Assembly: GCF_027012695.1 (NCBI RefSeq)
Contig: NZ_JALUYR010000057.1
Location: forward strand, 1-64,000
Direction of reading: 5' to 3'
DNA length: 64,000 nucleotides
Source of the DNA: Thermococcus sp.
GTDB taxonomy: Archaea > Methanobacteriota_B > Thermococci > Thermococcales > Thermococcaceae
Below are positions 10,201 to 18,669 of the stretch, one piece after another. How positions within the stretch are numbered: position 1 is the first letter of the stretch; the number at the start of each line of letters is the position of its first letter. A program made the translations under genes and the position numbers. Below the pieces are notes generated by a model. It did no database searches. It worked only from the letters and a program-made list of their open reading frames with translations, and was not told the origin of the DNA.

Positions 10201-11314
10201 GTGGAAGCTCGGCGGAGCCGACCCGCAGGCGGTCATCAACGGCGTAGCACCGAGGGTGGTTGACGAACTCGTTCCACCTGGATTCAAACCGACTCAGGAG
10301 GAACAGCTGAGCAGCTACGACGCCAACGCCGGGAAGCTGGCGACGGTTAAGGCCATCCCCCTCCTCAAGAGGGGCATAGTGGTGAACGATCCCGAAGGAG
10401 ATGACCACGGGCCTGGAACCTACACCTACCCGACGGACGAGGTCTTCAAACCAGGAGTTTTTGACCTCCTCAGGTTCGCCATGAAAGACGACGACGCCTA
10501 CTGGACGCTCGAGTTCTACTTCAAAGACCTCGGTGGCAACCCGTGGAACGGGCCCAACGGCTTCAGCCTCCAGATCATTGAAGTCTACCTCGACTTCAAG
10601 GACGGCGGGAACGTCACCGCGATAAAGATGTTCCCGGATGGTCCCGGGGCCAACGTCAACCTCGATCCGAGGCATCCGTGGGATGTGGCTTTGAGAATAG
10701 CCGGCTGGGACTACGGAAACCTCATAGTCCTGCCCAACGGGACAGTGATCCAGGGCGAGATGAAGATCTCAGCCGACCCAACGAAGAACGCGATAATCGT
10801 CAGGCTCCCGAAGAAGTACCTGCCCGAGATTGGTGACTACGGGCTCTACACATCCGTCCTTGTGGGAAGTCAGGACGGCTACGGTCCCGACAAGTGGAGG
10901 CCTGTGGCGGTCGAGGCGGAACAGTGGAAGCTCGGCGGAGCGGATCCACAGGCCGTCATCAACGGCGTAGCACCGAGGGTCGTTGACGAACTCGTCCCAC
11001 CGGGCTTCCAGCCAACTCAGGAGGAGCAGCTGAAGAGCTACGACGCCCAGAACGGCAAGCTCGCCACAGTCCTCATGATACCCCTCGTGGAGGGCACCGG
11101 TGGGGAGCAGCCGGGCCCCACCCCGACGGAGACGACTGCACCCAGTTCCACCCCGAGCGAGACAACAACTCCGAGCGAAACCACCTCACCGACCACCACA
11201 CCCATGACCTCACCGAGCTCCAGCCCGACCACCACCGGCAGAGGAGGAATCTGCGGTCCAGCCCTACTTATTGGACTGGCGGTAATACCGCTCCTCCTCG
11301 GGAGGAGGCACTGA
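7274..11314 (+). CDS. apu: Secreted GH57 amylopullulanase, CGP-CTERM anchored
   Basis: A 1346-residue type II pullulanase that cleaves alpha-1,6 and alpha-1,4 bonds of starch or pullulan outside the cell and feeds maltodextrins to the adjacent importer. A Sec signal peptide covers about 1-27. The GH57 domain starts at NVIIVWHQHQPYYYDP. The expected nucleophile is Glu319 in GGWAAESALND, and the acid/base Asp422 lies in VTLDGENAWEH. After a beta-rich region come two tandem copies of a roughly 241-residue domain (about 794-1275) beginning DPEEDDHGPGTYTYP and DPEGDDHGPGTYTYP; these resemble the C-terminal domain seen in glucodextranase-type enzymes. A Thr/Ser/Pro linker then leads to CGP, a hydrophobic segment and GRRH, the CGP-CTERM sorting tail. 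GAGGTGGT precedes the ATG. Confidence 0.93.
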   Translation: MKRVVALFLTILVAGSILGVNLRTVGAAEPKPLNVIIVWHQHQPYYYDPVQDVYTRPWVRLHAANDYWKMAHYLSQYPDVHVTIDLSGSLIAQIADYMKGKKDTLQIITGKIANGEPLTVDEKWAILQTPGGFFDHTIPWNGEPITDPNGNPIRDFWDRYTELKEKMLQAKAKYANLPLEEQKVAVTNEFTEQDYIDLAVLFNLAWIDYGYIMSDPKLKALYKKVDEGGYTREDVKTVLNAQLWLLNHTFEEHERINYLVDPSRNVEVTVVPYAHPIGPILNDFGWEKDFDEHVKKSGELYKGYLGGGKAVPKGGWAAESALNDRTLEILAENGWTWVMTDQLVLDRLGVEKTTGNYYRPWVAEFNGKRIYLFPRDHALSDRVGFTYGGMNQYQAVEDFVNELLKIQKENYDGSLVYVVTLDGENAWEHYPYDGRLFLTELYRKLEELQERGLIRTVTPSEYIKLYGDKANKLTPRMMERLDLTGDRVKALLRARSLGELYDMIGVKEEMQWPESSWIDGTLSTWIGEPQENYGWYWLYQARKNLMEHKGEMSRADWDNAYEYLLRAEASDWFWWYGSDQDSGQDYSFDRYLKTYLYEMYRLAGVKPPSYLYGNYYPDGQPYQKLGPVGLKKGEIKRYSSLSPKASNVSVYFDKDGMHFVLTGNVDEFEVSLYEAGKRVGNTFTLLQKRPDELRFSLWPYSADSVGLMITKHIVYRDGKAEIYNSTNYEGSKKLGELTVEKSGNTVDVTVPFEYIETPNDFYFATSTVDNGNLEIITTPVELKLPTEVRGVVIAEVKDPEEDDHGPGTYTYPTDEVFKPGVFDLLEFKLLEQTDSYIMQFKFKDLGGNPWNGPNGFSLQIIEVYLDLRDGGNSSAIKMFPDGPGANVNLDPDHPWDVAFRIAGWDYGNLIVLPNGTVIQGEMGISADPSTNTIVVRVPKKYIQIKEDYGLWGDVLTGSQDGYGPDKWRPVAVEAEQWKLGGADPQAVINGVAPRVVDELVPPGFKPTQEEQLSSYDANAGKLATVKAIPLLKRGIVVNDPEGDDHGPGTYTYPTDEVFKPGVFDLLRFAMKDDDAYWTLEFYFKDLGGNPWNGPNGFSLQIIEVYLDFKDGGNVTAIKMFPDGPGANVNLDPRHPWDVALRIAGWDYGNLIVLPNGTVIQGEMKISADPTKNAIIVRLPKKYLPEIGDYGLYTSVLVGSQDGYGPDKWRPVAVEAEQWKLGGADPQAVINGVAPRVVDELVPPGFQPTQEEQLKSYDAQNGKLATVLMIPLVEGTGGEQPGPTPTETTAPSSTPSETTTPSETTSPTTTPMTSPSSSPTTTGRGGICGPALLIGLAVIPLLLGRRH
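9653..11098 (+). repeat. Tandem 723-bp intragenic duplication in apu
   Basis: Two in-frame units, about 9653-10375 and 10376-11098, are offset by exactly 723 bases (241 codons). Long stretches are identical at nucleotide level, for example around 10172-10218 versus 10895-10941 and around 9686-9723 versus 10409-10446. Other stretches have diverged. This mixed pattern points to a domain duplication with later partial gene conversion or constraint. Confidence 0.85.
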
Positions 11315-11342
11315 TCCTCCCAAATTTTATTGAGGTGGTAGG

Positions 11343-12461
11343 ATGGCCGAAGTGAAGCTCATTAACGTCTGGAAGCAGTTTGGGGACTTCACGGCAGTGA
11401 GGGAGATGAACCTCGAAATCAGGAACGGGGAATTCATGATACTCCTCGGGCCCAGCGGCTGCGGAAAGACGACGACTTTGAGGATGATAGCCGGCCTTGA
11501 GGAGCCCACGAAAGGGCAGATTTATATCGGGGACAAACTCGTTGCCGATCCCGAGAAGGGAATTTTCGTCCCGCCGAAGGACAGGGACATAGCGATGGTT
11601 TTCCAGAGCTACGCGCTCTACCCTCACATGACGGTCTACGACAACATAGCCTTCCCCCTCAAGCTCAGGAAGGTGTCGAAGGATGAGATAGATAGGCGCG
11701 TCAGGGAAGTCGCTGAGATGCTCGGCCTCACAGAGTTCCTCAGGCGGAAGCCGAGAGAATTAAGCGGCGGCCAGAGGCAGAGGGTAGCGCTCGGGAGGGC
11801 TATAGTCAGAAAACCCCGGGTCTTCCTCATGGACGAGCCGCTGAGCAACCTCGACGCCAAGCTGAGGGTTAAGATGCGCGCCGAGCTCAAGAAACTCCAG
11901 AGACAGCTCGAAGTCACCACCATCTATGTCACCCACGATCAGGTCGAGGCAATGACCATGGGCGACAGGATTGCAGTGATAAACGCGGGCCAGCTTCAGC
12001 AGGTTGGAACGCCGGAAGAGGTCTATGATCACCCGGCGAACACCTTCGTCGCGGGCTTCATAGGCTCGCCGCCGATGAACTTCATGGACGCGACCGTAAC
12101 AGAGGACGGCTTCGCTGACTTCGGGGAGTTCAGGCTGAAGCTCCTTCCGGACCAGGTCGAGGTTCTCAGGGAGGCCAACCTCCTTGGAAGGGAGGTCATC
12201 TTCGGAATCCGCCCGGAGGACCTCTACGATGCAATGTTCGCCCAGGTGAAGGTTCCGGGGGAGAACATGATCCGCGCGATGGTTGACATCATCGAGAACC
12301 TCGGAAGCGAGAAGATAGTCCACCTTCGCGTCGGTAAAGTCACCTTCCTTGGTTCATTCCGCTCGGAGTCAAAGGTTCAGGAAGGACAGGAGGTGGACGT
12401 CGTCTTCGACATGCGGAAAGCACACATCTTCGAGAAGGGAAGCGGAAAAGCTGTTTTCTGA
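11343..12461 (+). CDS. malK: Maltodextrin ABC importer ATPase MalK
   Basis: A 372-residue ATPase of the sugar importer, acting on the cytoplasmic face of MalFG. Visible motifs are Walker A GPSGCGKTT, Q-loop VFQSYALYPHMTV, signature LSGGQRQR, Walker B VFLMDEPLSNLDA and the switch histidine in VTHDQ. The C-terminal third is the OB-type regulatory domain found in MalK/MsiK/UgpC. GAGGTGGT lies just upstream of the ATG. It closes the mal block 28 bases after apu, so it is probably on the same transcript. Some MalK proteins serve several sugar importers; nothing here shows whether this one does. Confidence 0.94.
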   Translation: MAEVKLINVWKQFGDFTAVREMNLEIRNGEFMILLGPSGCGKTTTLRMIAGLEEPTKGQIYIGDKLVADPEKGIFVPPKDRDIAMVFQSYALYPHMTVYDNIAFPLKLRKVSKDEIDRRVREVAEMLGLTEFLRRKPRELSGGQRQRVALGRAIVRKPRVFLMDEPLSNLDAKLRVKMRAELKKLQRQLEVTTIYVTHDQVEAMTMGDRIAVINAGQLQQVGTPEEVYDHPANTFVAGFIGSPPMNFMDATVTEDGFADFGEFRLKLLPDQVEVLREANLLGREVIFGIRPEDLYDAMFAQVKVPGENMIRAMVDIIENLGSEKIVHLRVGKVTFLGSFRSESKVQEGQEVDVVFDMRKAHIFEKGSGKAVF

Positions 12462-12493
12462 AGCTTTTTAAACCCCATCCCCCATTTTCTTCC

Positions 12494-12904
12494 ATGCCGA
12501 TCGAGGACTTCGCGGAGTTTCTGGCCAGAGAGGTTCCAGAGGGAGGGATAGCGGAGCTCGGAATAGGTTTCCAGTTCAAGGTGGCTCTCAAGCTAAAAGA
12601 ACTCGGCTACGACATTTTGGCGATTGACTGGAACCCCGAATCCGTTAGACGGGCCCGGAACCTGGGAATCAACGCGGTGAGGGACGACGTCTTTTCTCCG
12701 AACCTCGAGCTCTACCGAGGTGTTAAGGCGCTCTACTCAATCAGGCCGACCCCGGAGATAGTAAAGCCGATCCTCGAACTCTCCAGGAGACTGGGCGTTC
12801 CGGCCTACATCCTTCCGCTGAGCGGGGACACGATGCCAAAAACCATGAGGCTCGTGAACTTCAAAGGATTGGCGATATACGTTTATAACCCCACGGGAAC
12901 TTAG
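12494..12904 (+). CDS. UPF0146 family protein
   Basis: A 136-residue protein of the archaeal UPF0146 family. The segment IAELGIGFQFKVALKLKELGYDILAIDWNPE resembles the first half of a Rossmann methyltransferase fold (Gly-rich loop, then an acidic residue ending strand 2), but the domain is short and no catalytic motif is obvious. A TATA-like CTTTTTAAAC at about 12464-12473 lies about 25 bases before the ATG, so the mRNA is likely leaderless and independent of malK. Function is unknown. Confidence 0.8.
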   Translation: MPIEDFAEFLAREVPEGGIAELGIGFQFKVALKLKELGYDILAIDWNPESVRRARNLGINAVRDDVFSPNLELYRGVKALYSIRPTPEIVKPILELSRRLGVPAYILPLSGDTMPKTMRLVNFKGLAIYVYNPTGT

Positions 12905-12917
12905 TTTGGTGGTGTTC

Positions 12918-14294
12918 ATGAAGCTCTTCGGAACCGCGGGGATACGCGGAACGCTGTGGGAAAAGATCACACCGGAGCTTGCCCTGAGGATGGGAACCGC
13001 GATAGGAACTTACGTTGAAGGGGAGAGCGTTGCCGTCGCGAGGGACGGAAGGACTTCAAGCGTGATGCTCCAGAACGCGATGATTTCCGGACTTCTGAGT
13101 ACCGGTAAAGAGGTTCTCGACCTTGGTCTTATTCCCACCCCGGCTTTAGCCTGGGCGACGAGAGAACATGCAGATGGGGGAGTGATGATAACCGCCAGCC
13201 ACAACCCGCCGACCGACAATGGAATAAAGGTCTTCAACGGCGACGGAACCGAGTTCTACGTCGAGCAGGAGAGAGAACTGGAGGAACTCTACTTCTCCGG
13301 AAACTTCAGGAAGGCTAAGTGGAACGAGATCAAAACGGTTAAGCCCATTGATGTCATCGGCGACTACATCAAAGCCGTTCTCGACTTCGTGAACCACGAG
13401 ACGAGCCTTAAGGTGCTCTACGACGGTGCCAACGGGGCCGGAAGTGTTCTCGCCCCCTACCTCCTCCGTGATATAGGGGCGAAGGTGGTGAGCATCAACG
13501 CCCACGTGGACGGCCACTTCCCTGGGAGGAAACCGGAGCCGAGGTACGAGAACATAGCCTACCTTGGCGAACTCGTGAGAAAGCTGAACGTTGATCTGGC
13601 CATTGCCCAGGACGGCGATGCGGACAGGATAGCGGTCTTCGATGAGAAGGGGAACTACCTCAACGAGGACACGGTAATAGCGCTCTTCGCGAAGCGCTAC
13701 GTTGAGGAGCACGGTGGCGGAACGGTGGTGGTCTCTATAGACACAGGCTCGAGGATAGACCAGGTTGTTGAAGAAGCCGGTGGAAGGGTCGTTAGGATAC
13801 CCCTCGGCCAGCCCCACGACGGAATAAAGCGCTATAAGGCCATATTCGCCGCTGAACCCTGGAAGCTCGTACACCCGAAGTTCGGACCATGGATTGACAG
13901 CTTCGTGACGATGGGTCTTCTCATCAAGATGATAGACGAAAACGGTCCGCTCTCGGAGATAGTGAGGGAAAACGTCCCGGAGTTCTACCTCACGAAGAAG
14001 AACGTTCCCTGTCCGGATGGGCTGAAGGGAAAAGCCGTTGAGGGCGCCGCGAGGATACTGGAGGATAAACTCAAGGATGAGATAAGGGAAATCCTTACTA
14101 TCTCCGGCTACCGCTTCAACCTGAAGGACCGCTCCTGGGTTCTCGTTAGACCGAGTGGAACCGAGCCGAAGATAAGGGTCGTGGTTGAGGCACCGAGCGA
14201 GAGGAAGAGGGACGAGCTTTTCGAGATGGCCTACTCGACGGTTTTAAGGGTTGTGGAAGGACTCAAGAAGGGGAAAAAGCCGGATGGAGATTAG
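12918..14294 (+). CDS. Phosphohexomutase-family enzyme, probable phosphopentomutase
   Basis: A 458-residue alpha-D-phosphohexomutase. The N-terminus has the substrate loop FGTAGIRG. The phosphoserine is Ser94 in TASHNP, the Mg2+ loop is DGDADR at 232-237, and the phosphate-binding loop near the C-terminus reads RPSGTEPKIRV. The family covers phosphoglucosamine, phosphomanno- and phosphoglucomutases. In T. kodakarensis the gene at the same place after malK and UPF0146 (TK1777, from memory) was shown to be a phosphopentomutase linking nucleosides to central carbon metabolism, so that activity is my first guess. ATG 12918 follows GGTGGT and fits family starts better than the GTG 12 bases upstream. 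Confidence 0.88.
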   Translation: MKLFGTAGIRGTLWEKITPELALRMGTAIGTYVEGESVAVARDGRTSSVMLQNAMISGLLSTGKEVLDLGLIPTPALAWATREHADGGVMITASHNPPTDNGIKVFNGDGTEFYVEQERELEELYFSGNFRKAKWNEIKTVKPIDVIGDYIKAVLDFVNHETSLKVLYDGANGAGSVLAPYLLRDIGAKVVSINAHVDGHFPGRKPEPRYENIAYLGELVRKLNVDLAIAQDGDADRIAVFDEKGNYLNEDTVIALFAKRYVEEHGGGTVVVSIDTGSRIDQVVEEAGGRVVRIPLGQPHDGIKRYKAIFAAEPWKLVHPKFGPWIDSFVTMGLLIKMIDENGPLSEIVRENVPEFYLTKKNVPCPDGLKGKAVEGAARILEDKLKDEIREILTISGYRFNLKDRSWVLVRPSGTEPKIRVVVEAPSERKRDELFEMAYSTVLRVVEGLKKGKKPDGD

Positions 14295-15106
14295 ACGAAC
14301 CTCGCCGGCCTGAGAGTTCTAACCGCTATCTCGTTCTTTTCCATTATTATGCGGAAGCCCTCTTTAGCGACGTAGGTCTTGACGCCTGTGACGTTCTCTA
14401 TGTACCTTGCCTCCTTGTAGGGGTTGGCGAAGTGCATCTTCATTCCAATGTGGCTCATTATAAGCGCCTCCGGTTTTCTCTCCATCCCCTTGAGCATCTC
14501 GACCGCATCGTCGGTGCTGAGGTGGTACGGGATCCCCATGTCCCTGGGCCGCGTTATGGCCGCTATTAGCAGCCTTGCCCCATCGTGCCACTCCCTCAGA
14601 TCGTCGAAGTAGGCCGTGTCGGGAATGTAGGAGATGTCCCCAACTGACGTCTTGAGGCGGAAGCCTATGGTTGTGGGATCGGAGTGCTGGCTGGGGGTTA
14701 TCAGCATCTCTTCACCGCCCAGCGGTATTCTGCTTCCGGGTTCCGGGATGTGGACGCTCTCGAGAACGTTGAGGTGGTACCTACTCACCGCCGGCGTGTG
14801 CGTTTCGTCGCCGTAGACGACGCTCTTGGACGCTATCAGCGTGCCGTGTTTTTTGAGTGCCCCACCTGTCATCGCCTCTATCAGAACTTCCACGTCATTG
14901 CAGTGGTCGACGTGCCTGTGGGACACGAAGATGGCATCGAGCTTCCTGGGATCGAGCTTGTATCGCCAGCTCCTGACGAGCGCCCCCGGTCCAGGATCAA
15001 CGTGGATGTTCCTGCTGGCTCTTATGTGAAAGCCCCCTGTGGAGCGGAACTGGGTTATCGTTATGAACCGCCCGCCCCCGCTCCCGAGAAAGGTTATCTC
15101 TATCAT
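14291..15106 (-). CDS. MBL-fold metallo-hydrolase
   Basis: A 271-residue metallo-beta-lactamase fold protein. The metal motif is H63-x-H65-x-D67-H68 (VSHRHVDHCND); further ligands are likely His in SQHSDP, Asp in IPDTAYF, and His in MSHIG. The N-terminal LGSGGGR and the lack of beta-CASP or KH domains place it among small RNase Z- or phosphodiesterase-like hydrolases. The substrate is not known. Convergent with the preceding mutase (four-base overlap of ends) and divergent from the M20 peptidase. GGAGGGGGTG precedes ATG 15106, and a minus-strand TATA (CTTATATAC) lies near 15157-15165. Confidence 0.85.
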   Translation of the reverse strand: MIEITFLGSGGGRFITITQFRSTGGFHIRASRNIHVDPGPGALVRSWRYKLDPRKLDAIFVSHRHVDHCNDVEVLIEAMTGGALKKHGTLIASKSVVYGDETHTPAVSRYHLNVLESVHIPEPGSRIPLGGEEMLITPSQHSDPTTIGFRLKTSVGDISYIPDTAYFDDLREWHDGARLLIAAITRPRDMGIPYHLSTDDAVEMLKGMERKPEALIMSHIGMKMHFANPYKEARYIENVTGVKTYVAKEGFRIIMEKNEIAVRTLRPARFV

Positions 15107-15218
15107 TCACACCCCCTCCACTCCTTCTGCGGACGGGTGAATTTTCCCGGGAGGGTATATAAGGGGTTGGGTTTCGAAAACCGTTTAAGCTTGAAGGAGG
15201 ACTAACCCCGGTGGTGGC

Positions 15219-16481
15219 ATGACCGATGTTCAGACGGTTTCCCGGGAGATAGAGGGACTGAGGGAGGAGATGGTGGAGACCCTCATCGAGCTCATAAAAA
15301 TCCCAGCGATAAGCCCTGACTACGGCGGCGAAGGGGAGTATGAGAAGGCTCAGAAGCTGCTCGAGATAATAAAGGACTGGTCCTTCGATAAGATCGAGGT
15401 ATACAATGCTCCCGATCAGAGGGCCAAGAACGGCGTAAGGCCCAACATCCTGGCCTATTACTACGGCAAGAAGGGCGAGGAAAGCGAGAGGCTATGGATT
15501 TTAACCCACCTCGATGTGGTCCCTCCGGGGGATTTGAGCAAGTGGGAGAGTGACCCTTTCAAGCCGGTCGTTAAGGACGGAAAGGTCTACGGAAGGGGAA
15601 GCGAGGACAACGGGCAGAGTTTGGTGGCTTCTCTCTACGCCGTTAAAGCCATGATGAACCTGGGGATAAGGCCTAAGAGGACCGTGATTTTAGCCTTCGT
15701 AAGCGACGAGGAAACCGGGAGCAAATACGGCGTTGAGTGGCTGATAAAGAACCACCCGGAGCTTTTCAGGAAGGACGACCTCGTCTTGGTTCCCGATGGT
15801 GGAAACGAGGAGGGAACATTCATCGAGGTAGCAGAAAAGAGCATCCTCTGGTTCAAGGTCAAAGTTCATGGAAAGCAGGTTCACGCGAGCATGCCCGAAA
15901 AAGGCCTCAACGCCCACCGCGTTGCGCTCGACCTAGCTTACCACCTCGATAAACACCTCCACGAGAAGTACTCCGAGAGAGATGAACTCTTCGAGCCAGC
16001 GGAAAGCACCTTCGAGCCGACGATGGTCAAAAATCCAGCGGATTCACCGAACATAGTTCCGGGCGAGCACGAGGTTGTCTTTGACTGCAGGGTTCTGCCG
16101 AGGTACAGCCTCGATGACATACTCAACGACGCTAAGGCCCTCGCCGACAAGATCCGGGGGAAGTACAGGAAGGAGATTGAGGGGAGGGTTCTGCCAGAGA
16201 TAGCCATAGAGGTAATCCAGCGCCTCGACGCTCCCGCCCCAACGGATCCAAACAGCGAGATTGTCAAACTCCTCAAGAAGGCCCTCAAGGAACTCCGCGG
16301 GAAAGAAGCAAAGGTCGGAGGAATAGGTGGCGGAACCTTCGCGGCCTTCTTCAGGCGACTCGGTATTCCCGCGGTGGTCTGGGCGACCCTCGACGAAACC
16401 GCACACCAGCCCAACGAATACGCGAAGATAGACAACATGGTCGAGGACGCCAAGGTCATGGCGGCCCTGGCGCTCCTCTGA
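15219..16481 (+). CDS. M20 family metallopeptidase/deacylase
   Basis: A 420-residue zinc hydrolase of the M20 (ArgE/DapE/carboxypeptidase) family. Metal and catalytic residues are visible: His97 and Asp99 in THLDVVPPG, Asp130 in RGSEDNGQ, and Glu164-Glu165 in VSDEETG. A late His in DETAHQPNE is the last metal ligand. The lid domain sits between about residues 200 and 310. Substrates in the family range from dipeptides to N-acyl amino acids and cannot be chosen here. The gene stands alone; a TATA-like CCGTTTAAGC lies near 15180-15189, and GGTGGTGG precedes the ATG. Confidence 0.88.
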   Translation: MTDVQTVSREIEGLREEMVETLIELIKIPAISPDYGGEGEYEKAQKLLEIIKDWSFDKIEVYNAPDQRAKNGVRPNILAYYYGKKGEESERLWILTHLDVVPPGDLSKWESDPFKPVVKDGKVYGRGSEDNGQSLVASLYAVKAMMNLGIRPKRTVILAFVSDEETGSKYGVEWLIKNHPELFRKDDLVLVPDGGNEEGTFIEVAEKSILWFKVKVHGKQVHASMPEKGLNAHRVALDLAYHLDKHLHEKYSERDELFEPAESTFEPTMVKNPADSPNIVPGEHEVVFDCRVLPRYSLDDILNDAKALADKIRGKYRKEIEGRVLPEIAIEVIQRLDAPAPTDPNSEIVKLLKKALKELRGKEAKVGGIGGGTFAAFFRRLGIPAVVWATLDETAHQPNEYAKIDNMVEDAKVMAALALL

Positions 16482-16567
16482 TTCTTTTACATCATTTTGT
16501 TTCGGGTAGTTTTGAAGTCATCGCCAGATATTTATACATCTTCAACGTAGTAATTCCCGGTGATTCC

Positions 16568-17826
16568 ATGCGGCGACTGGTTCTGCTGGTTCTACTTCTC
16601 ACCGTCATCGTGGGGGGCTGTCTCGGGCAGGCCGAGAACGGTAAATCCACAACCCCGGGCAGCTCATCCATCACACCGCAGGATACCAAACATGACGTTC
16701 TGAAGGAAGAGCAGGAAAAAGCGGTGGTTGAGGGGATCAACGCCTTCGCCATCGACCTCTACATGGAGCTGGCAAAGGAAAACGACAACCTCTTCTTCTC
16801 CCCCTACAGCGTTGAGACCGCGTTGGCCATGGCCTACGAGGGGGCAACCGGCGTCACAAGAGAGGACATGGGGAAGGTTCTCCACCTGCCATCCGAGGAT
16901 GAGGCAAGGTGGACGGGCTTCAGGTACCTGCTGCTCTCCCTGAAAACCTCGAATAGCTCATACATCCTCAGAACGGCTAACGCGCTCTGGGTCCAGAGGG
17001 GCTAATCCGATAAACGAGGAGTACCCCAAAATCATAAGGGAGTTCTACCTCGGGGAGGTTGGTGAGGTAGACTTCGTGAAGGACCCCAACGGTGCCGCGA
17101 GGGAGATAAACGGCTGGGTCGAGGAGCGGACCAACGGCAGGATCAGGGACATTGTGTCGAAGCCCAGCGGGGATACGAGGCTGATAATAACGAACGCGGT
17201 CTACTTCAGGGCCAACTGGTCGAGCAGGTTCGACGGCGGCACGTGGAACGGGACTTTTCACTCCCCAAAAGGCCAGGTCACGGTGCCGATGATGCACCAG
17301 ACCTGGAAGTTCCCCTACTTTGAGAACGACGAGCTTCAGGCCCTCGAACTGCCCTACGAGGGCGGAAGGATGGGCATGCTGATAATCCTCCCGGGGGAGG
17401 GGAAGTTTGGCGAGGTGGAGAAAGAACTGAGCACTGGCTTCATCTGGGAAATCCTGAACGGGACGACTAAGGAGAGCGTGAAGGTGACCCTTCCAAAGTT
17501 CAGGCTCGAGGAGACGTATCGCCTCAGGAATGCCCTCATGGATATGGGAATGGAAAAAGCGTTCACGGTGCCTGACTTCTTAGGGATATCGCCGAAGGGG
17601 GAACTGGCGATAAGCGACGTCATCCACAAGACCTTCATAAGCGTCGCCGAGAACGGAACCGAGGCAGCAGCGGCGACTGCAGTGATACTCATATCAGCCT
17701 CTGCACCCGGAGAAAAGCCGAAGTACAAGGTATTCAACGCGGACCACCCCTTCATCTTCCTCATCTACGACAGGGAAAACCGGCGCGATACTCTTCATGG
17801 GCAGGCTGGTGAACCCGGGGGAGTGA
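16568..17826 (+). pseudogene. Serpin gene with two single-base frameshifts
   Basis: A serine protease inhibitor (serpin, I4) broken by two one-base insertions. The first part (16568-17005) gives a lipoprotein signal with lipobox VGGC and the serpin N-terminus NLFFSPYSVETALAMAYEGA, then stops after LWVQRG. Removing one A at 17004-17005 restores GYPINEEYPK and joins the next frame. That frame runs through NAVYFRANW and the reactive-loop hinge ENGTEAAAATAV to HPFIFLIYDRE. A second extra A in the run 17776-17779 then diverts it; removing that A restores TGAILFMGRLVNPGE and the stop at 17824. The repaired product has 418 residues. T. kodakarensis has an active serpin at the equivalent place (TK1782, from memory). 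Either a young pseudogene or sequencing error. Confidence 0.88.
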
Positions 17827-17855
17827 GCTTTTAAATCCCCCCTCCAACTTTTTCC

Positions 17856-18599
17856 ATGCCAACGTGGAGGGACGGGAAGCTCGGACTGCCGGTGAGGGAA
17901 GCCGTCAAAATATTCCCCGAGCTGGGAAAATATCTCGACGAGCGCGGAAGGCTCGACTTCTCGAACAGAGAGGCTAGAATACTCTACAACCGGGCGATAG
18001 CTAAGGCCGTCTTCGGGCTCGATATAGAATACCACCCGCGGGGCCTCGTTACAACACCGGTCTCGCGCTACCTCTTCCTGAAGACGTTTTTGAGGGGCGG
18101 TGAAAGGGTTCTGGAGATCGGGACCGGGCATACCGCGATGATGGCCATCATGGCTGCCAAAATATTCAGCTGCGACGTTGCCGCGACTGAAATCGACGAT
18201 GAGTTTTTCGAGTACGCGAGAAGGAACATCGAGAGGAATAACGCTGGAGTGAGGCTTCTCCGGAGCAACGGCGGGATAATCCGCGGTGTGGTTCCTGAGG
18301 GAGAACGCTTCGATGTAATCTTCTCCGCTCCACCCTACTACGAGGCCCCAACTAAGGGCGTTCTGACGGAGAGGGAAGGGGTTGGAGGCGGCAAATACGG
18401 CGAGGGGTTCTCGGTTAGGCTTATAGAGGAGGCGCTTGACTACCTGAACCCCAAAGGAAAGGTTGCGCTGTTCCTTCCCGACAAGGAGCCGCTGATAGAT
18501 GTCATAACAAAAAGGGGGGAAGAGCTGGGCTACTCCGTTAGGGACATCCGATTCAAAGCCGGAACCCGCTGGAGGCACAGCCTGATTTTAACGCTTTAG
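17856..18599 (+). CDS. RlmF/METTL16-like adenine-N6 methyltransferase
   Basis: A 247-residue SAM-dependent methyltransferase. Motif I is VLEIGTGHT (85-93). Motif IV is APPYYE (158-163), the xPPY type used to methylate an exocyclic amine such as adenine N6. The N-terminal domain with the YNRAIAKAVFGLDIEYHPRG region resembles RlmF, the 23S rRNA m6A enzyme, and its METTL16 relatives, so an RNA target is likely. The mRNA is probably leaderless: a TTTTAAATC TATA box near 17829-17837 lies about 25 bases from the ATG. Convergent with the next gene. Confidence 0.82.
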   Translation: MPTWRDGKLGLPVREAVKIFPELGKYLDERGRLDFSNREARILYNRAIAKAVFGLDIEYHPRGLVTTPVSRYLFLKTFLRGGERVLEIGTGHTAMMAIMAAKIFSCDVAATEIDDEFFEYARRNIERNNAGVRLLRSNGGIIRGVVPEGERFDVIFSAPPYYEAPTKGVLTEREGVGGGKYGEGFSVRLIEEALDYLNPKGKVALFLPDKEPLIDVITKRGEELGYSVRDIRFKAGTRWRHSLILTL

Positions 18600-18669
18600 G
18601 GACTCGGACCCGTTTCCTCATCATCTGCCGGGTTCAGTGGAGGTGCATTCTCCTCATCGTCCCCTTCAA

